A stretch of DNA of 45,883 nucleotides from Planctomycetota bacterium (GTDB taxonomy: Bacteria > Planctomycetota > UBA1135 > GCA-002686595): contig JAJDEU010000059.1 of assembly GCA_029259635.1 (NCBI GenBank), positions 1 through 45,883 of the forward strand, written 5' to 3'. Position numbers and translations under genes: made by a program. Below, piece after piece: positions 24,822-34,806 of this stretch; within the stretch, counting starts at the first letter, position 1, and every line of letters begins with the position of its first letter. Under the pieces are notes generated by a model. That model made no database searches and was not told where the DNA came from. It saw only the letters and a list, made by a program, of their open reading frames with translations.

Positions 24822-27341
24822 TTGAAGGTCCTCAACACCTACAACTCGGTCGTTCTCGGTTTCCCGAAGACGACCGTTGTCACGCTCGTCGCTCTGTTCG
24901 CCTTTTGCGGCTACTGGGTGAAGGACTTTCAGCTCGATGCGTCGAGCGACTCGCTGGTTCTGGAGGGCGATGAAGACCTGCGCTACTCGCGCACGATGGG
25001 CGAGCGCTATGGCGGTGACGAGTTCGTCATCATCACCTTTACGCCCGCGGGCGATCTCCTCGGTGAGAAATCGCGCACCGTGCTCAAGCAGCTCCGCACC
25101 GACCTAGAGGAGCTCGAGCGCGTTGCCTCGGTCACGACTATTCTCGATGTTCCGCTGCTCCGCAACCCACCGGTTCCGCTCGCGGAGGTTCAATCCAACC
25201 TAAAGACTCTCGAAGACCCTGACGTCGACATCGAGCTTGCGCGCGATGAATTTCGCACCAGTCCGGTCTACAAGAACCTGATCGTCAGCAACGACCTAAA
25301 GTCGACGGCGGTCCAGGTCACCTTCGCCGCCGACGGCCCCCACTCCGCGCTGGCTGACGAACGTCAGGCCCTGATTGACCTGCGTCTCGAGTCTGCGCTC
25401 AGCCCGGACCAGAGCCAGCAACTCTCCGACCTTCAAGAGCGCTACACCCGCTCGAAGAGCCGGCTTCGCGACGAGCGCCACGAGGACATCGACGCGATTC
25501 GCGCCATCCTGGACAACTACCGGTCGCACGCCTCGCTGTTCCTCGGCGGCCTACCGATGATCGTCGACGACATTGTCGCCTTCATTCGGGCCGACCTGAT
25601 GATCTTCGGCGTCGGCATGGTTCTGCTCTTGATCGCAACGCTCGGCGTCATCTTCCGCCGCGTGCGCTGGATCGCACTACCGATTGCCTGCTGCTCTTCT
25701 TCCGGCCTGGTGATGATGGGCCTGCTCGGTTTGATCGGCTGGGAAGTCACCGTCGTCTCCTCCAACTTCGTCTCGCTACAGCTCATCTTCACGATGTCGC
25801 TTACGATCCACTTGATCGTGCGTTATCGAGAGCTGCTTCGAGAGCGCCCCGACGAAGACAACCGCACACTGATTCGGGATACGGTCGGGCATACCTTCGT
25901 ACCCTGCTTCTACGCCTCGCTCACAACGGTCGCCGGTTTTTCCTCTCTGATCCTCTGCGACATCCTGCCGGTCGTGAACTTCGGCTGGATGATGACGATG
26001 GGCATCGCGGTCTCCTTAGTCGTGACTTTCGTTCTCTTCCCCGCGGCGCTCTTGTTGATGAAGAAGCCGCCCGCCGTTCAGGAGAAGGAGTTCGGGCTGG
26101 GCCTGACCACCTTCTTCGCGCGTCTGTCGGAGCGCCACGGCGTTCTCGTGCTCGTGGTCAGCGCGATCGTTGGAGTCCTCACCCTGGTCGGTGCGTGGAG
26201 ACTCGAAGTTGAAAACAGCTTCATCAATTACTTCAAGGAGAGCACCGAGATCTATCAAGGCATGGCCTTTATCGATCGCGAATTGGGTGGCACCACTCCG
26301 CTCGACGTCATTCTGGACTTCGACACGGTCGATGAGAGCGCCGCTCTAGAACCCGAGGACGAGCCCGAAGAAGCCGAAAGCTTCGACGAGTTTGATGAGT
26401 TCGACGACTTCGACCTAGCGGAGGATGAAGGCGATCACGAGAAGTACTGGTTCACGACTACGAAACTGGAGCGCATCGGCCGAGTTCACGACTATCTCGA
26501 TGAACTCGACGGGACCGGAAAGGTGAGCTCGCTCGCCACGCTCACGAAGATTGGCCAGGACATCAACGATGGAAAGGTGCTCGATGATTTCCTCCTCGCC
26601 ATTTTGTTCCAAAAGATGCCGGACGACTTCAAGACGGCGCTCATCAATCCCTTCGTGTCGATTGAGAACGAACAGGCTCGAGTCAATGTTCGCATCAACG
26701 ACTCGATGAAGTCGCTGCGCCGCGACGCTCTCTTGAAGAAGATTCGCTCGGACCTGGAGAACGAGCTCGGTCTCCGCGAGGATCAGTACCAACTCTCTGG
26801 TCTCATGGTGCTCTACAACAACATGTTGCAGAGCCTCTTTCAGTCTCAGATCCAGACGATTGGATACACCGTTCTCGCGCTCTCCTTGATGTTCTTGATC
26901 CTCTTCCGATCGCTCAAGATCGCGCTGATCGCCATTCTACCCAGCCTGCTCGCCTCGCTGGTCGTCATCGGCGTCATGGGGCTCGGCGGAATACCGCTCG
27001 ATGTCATGACCATCACCATCGTGGCCATCAGCATCGGAATTGCGGTCGACGACACCATCCACTACCTCCACCGCTTTCGCGTCGAGTTCGAGAAAGACAG
27101 CGACTACGTGCAGACTGTCTACCGCTGTCACCGCAGCATCGGCAGCGCGATGTTCTACACCTCGATTACGATCACGACCGGCTTCTCGATTCTCGCCATC
27201 TCGAACTTCATCCCGAGCATTCTGTTCGGTCTGCTCACCGCCCTCGCGATGATGATGGCACTCGTCTCCGCCTTGACCCTGCTCCCGAAGCTCATCCTGG
27301 TCTTCAAGCCCTACGGAGCGGGAATCCGTCCGAACGCCTAG
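24822..27341 (+). CDS. RND/MMPL-family transporter, HpnN-like, in the mla operon
   Basis: An 839-residue inner-membrane transporter of the MMPL/RND superfamily. A first transmembrane helix lies near 15-33, a periplasmic loop at 35-255, a helix bundle at 255-420, a second loop at 430-680, and a final bundle at 685-835 with IVAISIGIAVDDTIHYLHRF, the conserved RND motif with the Asp pair for proton coupling. The second loop contains an acidic insert with DEFDEFDDFD at about 522-531, nearly repeating the one in MlaA. The TTG at 24822 starts 12 bases after mlaC and has no strong ribosome-binding site. MlaA-MlaC-MMPL operons replace the ABC permease in several lineages; hopanoid or phospholipid transport is inferred from the family. 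Confidence 0.9.
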   Translation: MKVLNTYNSVVLGFPKTTVVTLVALFAFCGYWVKDFQLDASSDSLVLEGDEDLRYSRTMGERYGGDEFVIITFTPAGDLLGEKSRTVLKQLRTDLEELERVASVTTILDVPLLRNPPVPLAEVQSNLKTLEDPDVDIELARDEFRTSPVYKNLIVSNDLKSTAVQVTFAADGPHSALADERQALIDLRLESALSPDQSQQLSDLQERYTRSKSRLRDERHEDIDAIRAILDNYRSHASLFLGGLPMIVDDIVAFIRADLMIFGVGMVLLLIATLGVIFRRVRWIALPIACCSSSGLVMMGLLGLIGWEVTVVSSNFVSLQLIFTMSLTIHLIVRYRELLRERPDEDNRTLIRDTVGHTFVPCFYASLTTVAGFSSLILCDILPVVNFGWMMTMGIAVSLVVTFVLFPAALLLMKKPPAVQEKEFGLGLTTFFARLSERHGVLVLVVSAIVGVLTLVGAWRLEVENSFINYFKESTEIYQGMAFIDRELGGTTPLDVILDFDTVDESAALEPEDEPEEAESFDEFDEFDDFDLAEDEGDHEKYWFTTTKLERIGRVHDYLDELDGTGKVSSLATLTKIGQDINDGKVLDDFLLAILFQKMPDDFKTALINPFVSIENEQARVNVRINDSMKSLRRDALLKKIRSDLENELGLREDQYQLSGLMVLYNNMLQSLFQSQIQTIGYTVLALSLMFLILFRSLKIALIAILPSLLASLVVIGVMGLGGIPLDVMTITIVAISIGIAVDDTIHYLHRFRVEFEKDSDYVQTVYRCHRSIGSAMFYTSITITTGFSILAISNFIPSILFGLLTALAMMMALVSALTLLPKLILVFKPYGAGIRPNA

Positions 27342-27356
27342 AGCGAGAGCCGCTCC

Positions 27357-30300
27357 TTACTGTAACAGGAAGGGAACGACCGCCGTGTGGGCGTAGGACT
27401 CCACTTCGCGGCCGATGTCCGACCACATCAGAATCTCGGTGGGCGCAAAAGTCGGGAAGGCCTCCCAAGCAAAGCTCGAGATCTGAACGGCCGAAGTCGC
27501 GGTGCCGGTCTGAAGCGGAACCGGATCAGCCCCTAGGTCGGGGAAGTGAACACTGGCCGAGGTCGCGCCGACTTCGTCGAGCTTGTAGAGCTCCCACCTT
27601 CGTCCCGGAGTTCCCATGAGCAGCTCCGTGAGAACAACGCGATACAGGCCACGACCGTCAAGCGTCAGTCCCGAGCTGTTGTCGATCTCGTCGCGGAAGA
27701 CCAAGTCGAATCCCGGAGAGACCAGGACCCCCGTTCCGTCGGTGGCGATCGAGGTGACCTCCGGGATGTTCGGCATCACGAGCGGATCCAAGGTGGCGAG
27801 CTGCGTCAGAGCCGGTCGCATTCCGCTAGCCGCCAGGGGCAACATCGTCGTCCCGTCCTCTTCGCGCAACTCGACCCGCAGATGCAGGTCGGCATCCAAG
27901 ACACTCGAGAGCGATCCGGTCGTCGGATCGGCGGCGCCCGCGTAGGCGGAACGAAGATCCCATGACTGCGGATCCCCCATCACGTCGTAGGCCGTCCCCA
28001 TTCCCACCGTGAGCGGCCGATCGATTCCCGCCATCGTCGCTTCGATCGCGACGAGGGGCTGTCGACCATAGTCGCTGTCGTCCAGCAAGCTCTGCGGATC
28101 CATGCCCACGATCGCCGTCGCATTCACGCCCACATCGGCGACGGCTTTGGCCACATTGCTCGCCGGCGCACTGACGTCGTCCAAGAGCTGAGTCACGGTG
28201 AAGGCACCCATCGAGATGCCCGCGACAGCCTCGAGTCCATCTACCGGAATGCGAAACTGAAAGGCCTTCACCAGTCGGTCTTTGCCCGCGTTCAGGGGAT
28301 CCGCGTCGATTATTCCAGCGGTAAAAGTCTGCGCTCCATAACGAAAGGGGCGCAGCAGCGTGGAGTTGAAGCTGAACTGCGTTCCGCCCGGCAGAGCCGA
28401 TGTCGCCTCGGACGGAAACACGAGGTCCAGGCGCCGGGTGTCGCTCACTCGCCGCGCGAAGGTCGAGAGGTCCACGGATGGATCGACGAGGACCGAGTTG
28501 CTCTCCGTCGCCGGAATCTGCTGCACGGGGCTCAGGGGCACGGACAGCCTGTCGGTCGGAACTCCGTGAAAAGTAAACGCGTCAAAACCCGCTGCGACGA
28601 CGGTCACCAAGGTCGAGACCTGAGTCGCGTTGTGATGTGGGAGCATATTCACAATGCCGTTCACATCCGTGGCAAGCCCTCCGGCGCTCAGCATCGGATA
28701 GGTCAGATTGCCGAAGCCGTCATCGACCTCCGCATGCGAATAGACCAGAGCGCTCTGAATCGGGAGCATGGTCTCGGTGTTGTAGACCTCAACCGTGAGC
28801 GGGTTCGTGTCTGCCGGATTGATCGGATTGGCGCCCACGGCTCCTCGCTGAACGAAGGGCACGGTCAGGCTAGTCGCGGCCGCATTCAGAGCTTGGTCGT
28901 AGACCGTCACCGTTGCGTTGAATGCACCGGCGTTCGGCGCAAGGCGCCCGATACTCACCGGCGCCGCAATGAAATAGGAGCTGAGCACGGGGCCCATCCC
29001 GACGTCGACCAGCCCGCCCGAGCTCCCGAGCACCTCCGGAACCACGCCGACCGTCGCGATGTTGTCCCCCATTCCCGCCGTGGTCACTTCCGCCCCCCGG
29101 ACAAAGTCGCCGGCACCCACGTCCGCGTGTCCGACAACAACCAGGTCGGTTTGATCACTGATAAAGCTATCCGTCTCCGCTACCTGTCCGTCGAGCAGCA
29201 GGAGTTCCGGTCGCACCGTATCCAGAACCGGATCCTGGTTGCCGGCGGCGACCATGTCGACGTCCAACAAGCGCAGGTAGCCCTGGTCGGCACCGCGCTC
29301 GAGCCGCATGGCGAATCGAATCAGTCCATCGGAGAATCGCGGCGTCAGCGGCATCGTCGCTGTCGTCAGGTCCAGATCCGCGAGCAGAACACTGGTCGAC
29401 ATGATCCCCATGGCCGAGGTCAGCGTGACCGAGCGCGAGAAGGCCAAAGTATTGGTCGCGTCGGCGGGATCGGTGCCGAACATGAAGATCGTCAACACGT
29501 CGCCACTCATGGCCATGTCGTCGGCTTCAAAGTCGACCTGCAGTTCAAGATTACTCGCGGCGGTAATGCCATCGAGGTTGGCGATCCCGATGGCGTCCTG
29601 CGGCTGCTTGCCCGGGTTGATCAATCCGGCCATTGGCCGAGGTCCCGCGGAGAGCGTGAAACTGAAATCGGCCTGATCGGCGAATTGCGCGGCGTCGCTC
29701 ACATCGGTGAATCTCGCTGCAAGGGGCGAGATCGAGACGCTCACCAGCCCACCACTGGTCTGCAATCTGGCCGGGTCGGTCCCGTCGAGACTCTGCCACG
29801 TAAACACGCGGGGTTCGGGAATCAGGATCCCCAGAAAGCCCGGCTGCATGATCGGCGCCGGATCGGGATCGAAGGTCGGCGCAGCATCGACCATCGAACC
29901 GGCGGGCCGAACCATGACGTCCCATCCAGCGTCGAGGTTGAGCGGCGCTGTCATCTCGCGATCGAACAAGCACAGGATTTCGGTGGTCGAGCTCGCGTTT
30001 ACCGAGAGGTCGGGGGGATACACCGCGACGATGGCGGGCTTGATCGGATCGGTGGCCGGCACCGAGAATTCGGAGAAGCTGACGCTATTATCGAAGTCCA
30101 CCCCGGCGCCGCCCAAGTCCACCGGCATCGCTCCACTCACGAGCCGCGCGACATAGTCCCCCTCCGGAAGTGGAGCCACCGGCAGTAGTACGAGGACTCG
30201 CCCCGCGGCAAGCAGAAGCGAAGTCGTGGGCACCGGGAACTCCGTCAAGGCGTTCACGAGCTCGAAGGCACCGGTCACGGAGGCGGGCGCCATGCTCTCG

Positions 30301-30569
30301 CTGAAGAAGAGCACGACCGGGGTTGTGGAGTGTCGATCGGTTCCACTCGGAGCGCTCGACGTGATCGTGGGAGCACTTGAGAGAACGAGCTCGCCTTCCT
30401 CGGGCTCCGTCGCGCTGGCACCGAGCGCCCCCTCAGCCAAGAGCGGATCCGCGAAGCAGGTCCCGGCAAACACACACGTCGGATCGTCGCAGCCGCCCAC
30501 CAGCCCGAGAGCTAGGGCAAGCGCGAGGGCCAACCTCCAAGGAAGAAACGAGTTGCGTGAATCGGGCAT
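27357..30569 (-). CDS. Large Ig-like (Big_5) repeat lipoprotein
   Basis: About 1070 residues from ATG 30569. The signal peptide ends with a lipobox, GLVGGC, so it is a lipoprotein, probably displayed at the cell surface. Two SbsA/Big_5-type Ig-like domains are recognisable by 'TPVVLFFSESM.....' near 85 and 'ILCLFDREM' near 200. A carboxypeptidase-regulatory-like beta-sandwich lies near residue 580 (LTVEVYNTETMLPIQSALVY with DVNGIVNMLPHH). The remainder is beta-rich with no enzyme motif. Composition is ordinary for the window. It converges on the RND gene (15-base gap) and is divergent from the TPR lipoprotein. Adhesion or envelope structure is a guess; no function is assigned. Confidence 0.8.
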   Translation of the reverse strand: MPDSRNSFLPWRLALALALALGLVGGCDDPTCVFAGTCFADPLLAEGALGASATEPEEGELVLSSAPTITSSAPSGTDRHSTTPVVLFFSESMAPASVTGAFELVNALTEFPVPTTSLLLAAGRVLVLLPVAPLPEGDYVARLVSGAMPVDLGGAGVDFDNSVSFSEFSVPATDPIKPAIVAVYPPDLSVNASSTTEILCLFDREMTAPLNLDAGWDVMVRPAGSMVDAAPTFDPDPAPIMQPGFLGILIPEPRVFTWQSLDGTDPARLQTSGGLVSVSISPLAARFTDVSDAAQFADQADFSFTLSAGPRPMAGLINPGKQPQDAIGIANLDGITAASNLELQVDFEADDMAMSGDVLTIFMFGTDPADATNTLAFSRSVTLTSAMGIMSTSVLLADLDLTTATMPLTPRFSDGLIRFAMRLERGADQGYLRLLDVDMVAAGNQDPVLDTVRPELLLLDGQVAETDSFISDQTDLVVVGHADVGAGDFVRGAEVTTAGMGDNIATVGVVPEVLGSSGGLVDVGMGPVLSSYFIAAPVSIGRLAPNAGAFNATVTVYDQALNAAATSLTVPFVQRGAVGANPINPADTNPLTVEVYNTETMLPIQSALVYSHAEVDDGFGNLTYPMLSAGGLATDVNGIVNMLPHHNATQVSTLVTVVAAGFDAFTFHGVPTDRLSVPLSPVQQIPATESNSVLVDPSVDLSTFARRVSDTRRLDLVFPSEATSALPGGTQFSFNSTLLRPFRYGAQTFTAGIIDADPLNAGKDRLVKAFQFRIPVDGLEAVAGISMGAFTVTQLLDDVSAPASNVAKAVADVGVNATAIVGMDPQSLLDDSDYGRQPLVAIEATMAGIDRPLTVGMGTAYDVMGDPQSWDLRSAYAGAADPTTGSLSSVLDADLHLRVELREEDGTTMLPLAASGMRPALTQLATLDPLVMPNIPEVTSIATDGTGVLVSPGFDLVFRDEIDNSSGLTLDGRGLYRVVLTELLMGTPGRRWELYKLDEVGATSASVHFPDLGADPVPLQTGTATSAVQISSFAWEAFPTFAPTEILMWSDIGREVESYAHTAVVPFLLQ

Positions 30570-31153
30570 GGGCGATGAGGAGTTCCGGAAGTCCTCCGTC
30601 CGAACGGAAGATTCTAGCTCTCTAGGATTTTGGCGCTCTGTCTTTGGCGCTCTGTCGAGGGTGATTTCAGGCGCGATCGGAGGGGGGATCGACGGAGTGA
30701 CGATAAACCACCGAGCCGGTCGGTCTAAAAAAATGTGTTGGAGAAGAGTGAAGGATTCGAGAACGGGCTCGGGAGCTGGGGCGAATCGGGTCGCGCGGCG
30801 AGAGAAGAGGCTCTTTTCCTGGCGCATCGAAGTGGGTTCGAAGCCAGCGAGAGGCCGAGAGCTTAGAACCCGTCCGTCGGACGCCCAAGCCTGCTCTGTC
30901 TTCCCGCGGAGGTCAGACTGCCCTACGTGACCGTGACGTCGAGCGGTGCCGGAGCCACTCCTCCAGCCCGGTTACCTCGGAGCGGCACCCTTCTACTCAT
31001 TGAAGAGGAAGATTGAGCCCGCTCCTGCCATGGGCTACCGAGCCGAGTGGAGCTAGAATCGCCTCCCGCCAATGCGTGCGGAATCCGTGGCTCCCTTATT
31101 GCCGGGGTTCATTTGTCCGCGCCTCCCTTCGGCCCGAAGTCCGCCCTCTATCC
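30570..31153. other. Divergent intergenic region between two lipoprotein genes
   Basis: These 584 bases separate the Ig-like lipoprotein (minus) and the TPR lipoprotein (plus) and must hold both promoters. The only clear structure is the tandem 14-base repeat at 30629-30656. An A-run at 30727-30733 is the lowest-GC spot. No RNA gene or further coding region is seen. Confidence 0.5.
30629..30656. repeat. Perfect tandem duplication of 14 bases
   Basis: TTTGGCGCTCTGTC occurs twice head-to-tail (30629-30642 and 30643-30656), about 60-87 bases upstream of the Ig-like lipoprotein start. It could be a slippage duplication or a paired regulator site. Confidence 0.8.
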
Positions 31154-33181
31154 ATGCGCTTGAATCTGTCTCGACCCGCCCTCCTCGCCGCCTCGACTCT
31201 CCTCGCCGCCTGCGCTGGCCAACCCGCGGAACCCGACCCGGGTCCTCAGCCCTCGGCGGCACCCTCGACCCCGCTCTCCGTCTCCGAAGATGTGGACAGC
31301 GAAGCCGCGCGTTCGAGTCGAGCATCGACAGCACTCGCCGCTGGAGAGTTCGAAGATGCCCATAAGCTCATCGAGAAAATTCTCCTGGACCGTTATCTCA
31401 CGGAGGCGGCCGAGCTCTTGGATGCCGAAGCCGCGAATCCCCAAGACGGCTTGCTCTTGGTGGACAAAGCTCTAGCCGTCAATCACCGGAGCATTGACGC
31501 CATGCTCCTTCGCGCTCGGGGCAATGCGATACTCGGCGAGCAGTTGATCGAACGGGGCAGCAACGCGGTCTACATCGAAGGAGCCTTTACCGAATCCTTA
31601 GACGCCTACGAGCAAGCGCTCGCGCGTCTGGTCAACGATCCGGCCGCGCGCTTTGGTGCCAGCCGCTCGGCCTTTTTCCTGCGTCGTTTCGAGGAAGCGC
31701 TGCGCCATGCGCAACAAGGCATGCAAGCTCTTGAACAAGCCGAGGTCGCGCCCGAGATCTCACCGCTACCCGCGCGGACCTTGGCAGAGGTCGCCTACCG
31801 CGCGTACACGTTCGCGCTAACGGAGAATAACGAAGACCGCGCGACAACCCTCTTCGGTGTCACCGAGCAAGCCCTCGACAAGCTGCTCGGCCTTCAGCCG
31901 AACGAGCCCTGGGCGTGGAACACACTCGCCAACCTGTACTTGTGGGCCGATCGTATCGAGGAAGCGAAGTCTTCGCTCAAGAAGGGGTTGGACCGAGTGC
32001 CCGACGACGGTGACCTGCTCGCTCGCTTGGTCGAAGTCTCGAAGGGCAACGGAGGACTGAGCGCTGCTCTGCTCGACATCAACGCCTTCGTCAACAAGCA
32101 CCCCGACATCGCGGGAGGCTATTGGTGGCTCGGCGTCCAGCGCTTCGAGGTCGGCCTGGAGAAGCTGACCGAGCAGCCCCCCTCGACGGATGACTTCGAG
32201 GCGGCGGAGCGCGCCTTCGCTCGGGCGCGCGACCTCGACCCGGAACTGACGAGCAGCTGCCTGGGCTACGAGGTCAACTGCCGCAATGGCGTGGGTTGGG
32301 CCTACTACAACGCGGACGACCTCGAAGCAGCGGAAGAGGCCTTCCTCTCCATGAACGAGCTGATGCCGAGGGGCATCGAATGGCTGTTCGAGGGGCGACT
32401 CTACTCCGGTATCGACGGCCTCAACTTCATCGGCTCGCGCAATAACGAGCGCGGAAACTGGGCCGGCGCCGCGGCGATCTACGAGACCTTGCGAGTCCTT
32501 CAACCCGAAGAAGTCCAGTGGGCGAATAATGCCGCTTTCTTTCACCGGGACGACGCGGTCGAGTTGGAGCAGATCGGTAAAGACCTCTGTCGGCGCTCCT
32601 TCTCCCCTCCCACCGACCCTGCCGAAATCGAGCAGCTACTCGGACGCGCCGGTCTCGACGAAACGGCCACCGAAAATTTCTCTCAAGCCTTGGCCGATCG
32701 AGCCGAACTCTTCCTCAACCGAGCTCGCGCAACGATCGAGCGAAGCTACGAAGCTTACCTCGATGTCGAACGCTTGGCTCCCAATGACGTTCGACTGGTC
32801 AATGACTCCGCGCTGATTCGAGTCTGGTATCTCTACCGCGATCTCGACCGAGCGGTCGAGATGCTCGAGCGCTGCATCGCCATGGGCGCCGAGCAGATCC
32901 AAGATCCGACGCTCTCCGAAGACGATCGCGATGCGCTGGAGAACGCCTGGGGCGACGCCTATCAGAACCTCGGCTATCTCTATTTGGTCGACCTCAAGCA
33001 ACCCGAAAAGGCACGCCCCTATTTTGAAAAGTGCATCGACCTCGGCGACCCCCGCCCCATCGTCACGCGGACTCTGATTCCGATGTGCGACGGTGATCCG
33101 GAACACCCGCAGCTCGTCGAGTTCCGCTCTTGGGGACGCTCCTGCACCGAGATGACCAGCGATCGAGAGACCGCTCGGTGA
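31154..33181 (+). CDS. TPR-repeat lipoprotein
   Basis: About 675 residues from ATG 31154, chosen because MRLNLSRPALLAASTLLAAC is a complete lipoprotein signal peptide with lipobox LLAAC. After a Pro-rich linker the protein is almost wholly helical, with TPR-like repeats (for example RFEEALRHAQQGMQALEQA, NTLANLYLWADRIEEAKSS and WAYYNADDLEAAEEAFLSM). TPR arrays scaffold protein complexes, here probably in the periplasm or at the outer membrane. The stop overlaps the next gene's start as GTGA, so the two TPR proteins are translationally coupled and probably act together. No enzyme motif is seen. Confidence 0.85.
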   Translation: MRLNLSRPALLAASTLLAACAGQPAEPDPGPQPSAAPSTPLSVSEDVDSEAARSSRASTALAAGEFEDAHKLIEKILLDRYLTEAAELLDAEAANPQDGLLLVDKALAVNHRSIDAMLLRARGNAILGEQLIERGSNAVYIEGAFTESLDAYEQALARLVNDPAARFGASRSAFFLRRFEEALRHAQQGMQALEQAEVAPEISPLPARTLAEVAYRAYTFALTENNEDRATTLFGVTEQALDKLLGLQPNEPWAWNTLANLYLWADRIEEAKSSLKKGLDRVPDDGDLLARLVEVSKGNGGLSAALLDINAFVNKHPDIAGGYWWLGVQRFEVGLEKLTEQPPSTDDFEAAERAFARARDLDPELTSSCLGYEVNCRNGVGWAYYNADDLEAAEEAFLSMNELMPRGIEWLFEGRLYSGIDGLNFIGSRNNERGNWAGAAAIYETLRVLQPEEVQWANNAAFFHRDDAVELEQIGKDLCRRSFSPPTDPAEIEQLLGRAGLDETATENFSQALADRAELFLNRARATIERSYEAYLDVERLAPNDVRLVNDSALIRVWYLYRDLDRAVEMLERCIAMGAEQIQDPTLSEDDRDALENAWGDAYQNLGYLYLVDLKQPEKARPYFEKCIDLGDPRPIVTRTLIPMCDGDPEHPQLVEFRSWGRSCTEMTSDRETAR

Positions 33182-34782
33182 ACGTGTTTTCTCTCGGCGC
33201 TCTGCTCGGCTGTCTGCTCTTCGCCGCTCCACAGGAGAGCGAGATCGACTGGCTCACCCGAGGCCGAGCCCTCCTCGATCAGGGCAAAGCCGCGGAAGCC
33301 CAGCTCGTCTTTGAAGAAGCCCGCGAGCTCGCTGTTTCTGACAGCGAGCCGCGAATCTGGGTCGTCCGAAGCTGGCTCGCTCAAGGCCGCGTCAATGACT
33401 CCCTCGATGCCATTGATGAACTCGCTGCGGAAGGCATAAGCGGCGCGCCGATTCACTATCTCTACGGCATGTCCTGGTTCCTGGCCGCCGAGGCCAAGCT
33501 CAAGTCAGGTGGCGCCGGAACGAGCTTGCGACGCAACATCCTCGACGCGATTCACCACCTCCAGCTCGCCACCGAAGAACATCACGATCGCTATCGAGAT
33601 GCTCTGCGCCCGCTCGCGAAGATGGCGTGGATGAATCAGCGCCTGGACCTCGCCGCTCCCGCCGCAGACTTGGCCTCCGGGTACTACCCCGCTGATGCTC
33701 GAATCGCCCACCTCCAGGGGCGCATCGCACACGAGCAGTTCACCATCGCGATAGCGGAGCCGGACGGTGCGGAACGCGCATCGAGCTTGGCCGAGAAATC
33801 GACCGGTGCATACCGTCGCACCACCGTCCTCATCGGAGTTCCCGTTGACGCAATCGGTAAAGTCTTATTGGCGGAAACCTGGGTTCAGCTCGGCCGACTC
33901 TACTTCACTCTGGGCGATGAACGAGCAGTCGAAGCGCTGGCCAACGCAGTCTCCAGCAAGCCCGATCATCTCGACTATCGCGAGCTCTCCACGGTCATCG
34001 CTCCCGACTTGTTCATCCAGTCCGTCGAGCTCGGCCTCGCCAAGTTCGAAGAGCGAGCGCGTCACCAGCCGGAGAGCGGCGGAGCTTATTGGTGGCTCGG
34101 CTACACCGCCTTTAGAAGTAATCAACTCGAGCGCGCAGAGCGTGCCTTCGTCGCTGCACTCGCATCCAAATCGGAAGCAGTCGAGAGCGCTTGGTACTAC
34201 CTCGGTCGACTGCGCTACGTCCAACGCAACTTCAGTGGCGCCATCTCCGCCTTGCGTTCTTCGTGGGAGCGCAACCCGGCCGCACTGTTCAGCTCGCTCG
34301 ACATCGACAAGCAATTCAATATCGCGATGCTCGACTCGCTTGCGGGTTGGTGCGTTCGCCAACGCCGCACTATTGACGCAACGATCTTCTACGAGCTCTC
34401 GGCGGAGTTCACCCAGTCGGCGGAGGCCTGGCAAAAGCTCGGGCTCTTTCTGATCTCCGAGGGTGAGCGACTCTACGCCGAACACGGCCCCGAGTTCCCC
34501 CTCGCACGCCGCTCGCACCTCACTGCCCTTGCGGCCTTCCAACGCGCGCTCGAGATCGAACCGCGCTCGCCGCTCTATTTACTGAGCACCGCGAGGCACC
34601 TTCATCGGACGCTGAAGATCGAACCGGATCGAGCCCTCGAGCTCTACGGAAAAGCTCGCCTCGAAGCCGGTCGTCTGCTCGCCGACTCGAAACTGCCCGT
34701 AGAACGAAGCAGCGAGCTGCGCGCCATTCGCAGTGAGGCGCGCCGAAGTATCGATGAGTTGCTTCAGGATCAGCCGCGCTAG
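33178..34782 (+). CDS. Second TPR-repeat secreted protein
   Basis: About 534 residues. The GTG at 33178 overlaps the preceding stop and gives VNVFSLGALLGCLLFAAPQ, a probable signal peptide (a lipobox-like LLGC sits early in it). The body consists of TPR-like helical pairs, for example EIDWLTRGRALLDQGKAAEA and ESAWYYLGRLRYVQRNFSGA. It shares the local pattern GGAYWWLGYTAF with GGYWWLGVQRF of the preceding protein, suggesting that the pair arose by duplication and diverged. It is followed 24 bases later by a conserved cytosolic protein, so the operon has at least three genes. Function is unknown; scaffolding is inferred. Confidence 0.82.
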   Translation: MNVFSLGALLGCLLFAAPQESEIDWLTRGRALLDQGKAAEAQLVFEEARELAVSDSEPRIWVVRSWLAQGRVNDSLDAIDELAAEGISGAPIHYLYGMSWFLAAEAKLKSGGAGTSLRRNILDAIHHLQLATEEHHDRYRDALRPLAKMAWMNQRLDLAAPAADLASGYYPADARIAHLQGRIAHEQFTIAIAEPDGAERASSLAEKSTGAYRRTTVLIGVPVDAIGKVLLAETWVQLGRLYFTLGDERAVEALANAVSSKPDHLDYRELSTVIAPDLFIQSVELGLAKFEERARHQPESGGAYWWLGYTAFRSNQLERAERAFVAALASKSEAVESAWYYLGRLRYVQRNFSGAISALRSSWERNPAALFSSLDIDKQFNIAMLDSLAGWCVRQRRTIDATIFYELSAEFTQSAEAWQKLGLFLISEGERLYAEHGPEFPLARRSHLTALAAFQRALEIEPRSPLYLLSTARHLHRTLKIEPDRALELYGKARLEAGRLLADSKLPVERSSELRAIRSEARRSIDELLQDQPR

Positions 34783-34806
34783 AGTTCCGCTCACCCGCTG
34801 AGCCCC

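Noticed and set aside
28566..30188. A 540-codon plus-strand frame antisense to the Ig-like lipoprotein
   Set aside because: High-GC shadow frame with Arg/His/Gly-rich composition; the minus-strand protein has a signal peptide and recognisable domains.
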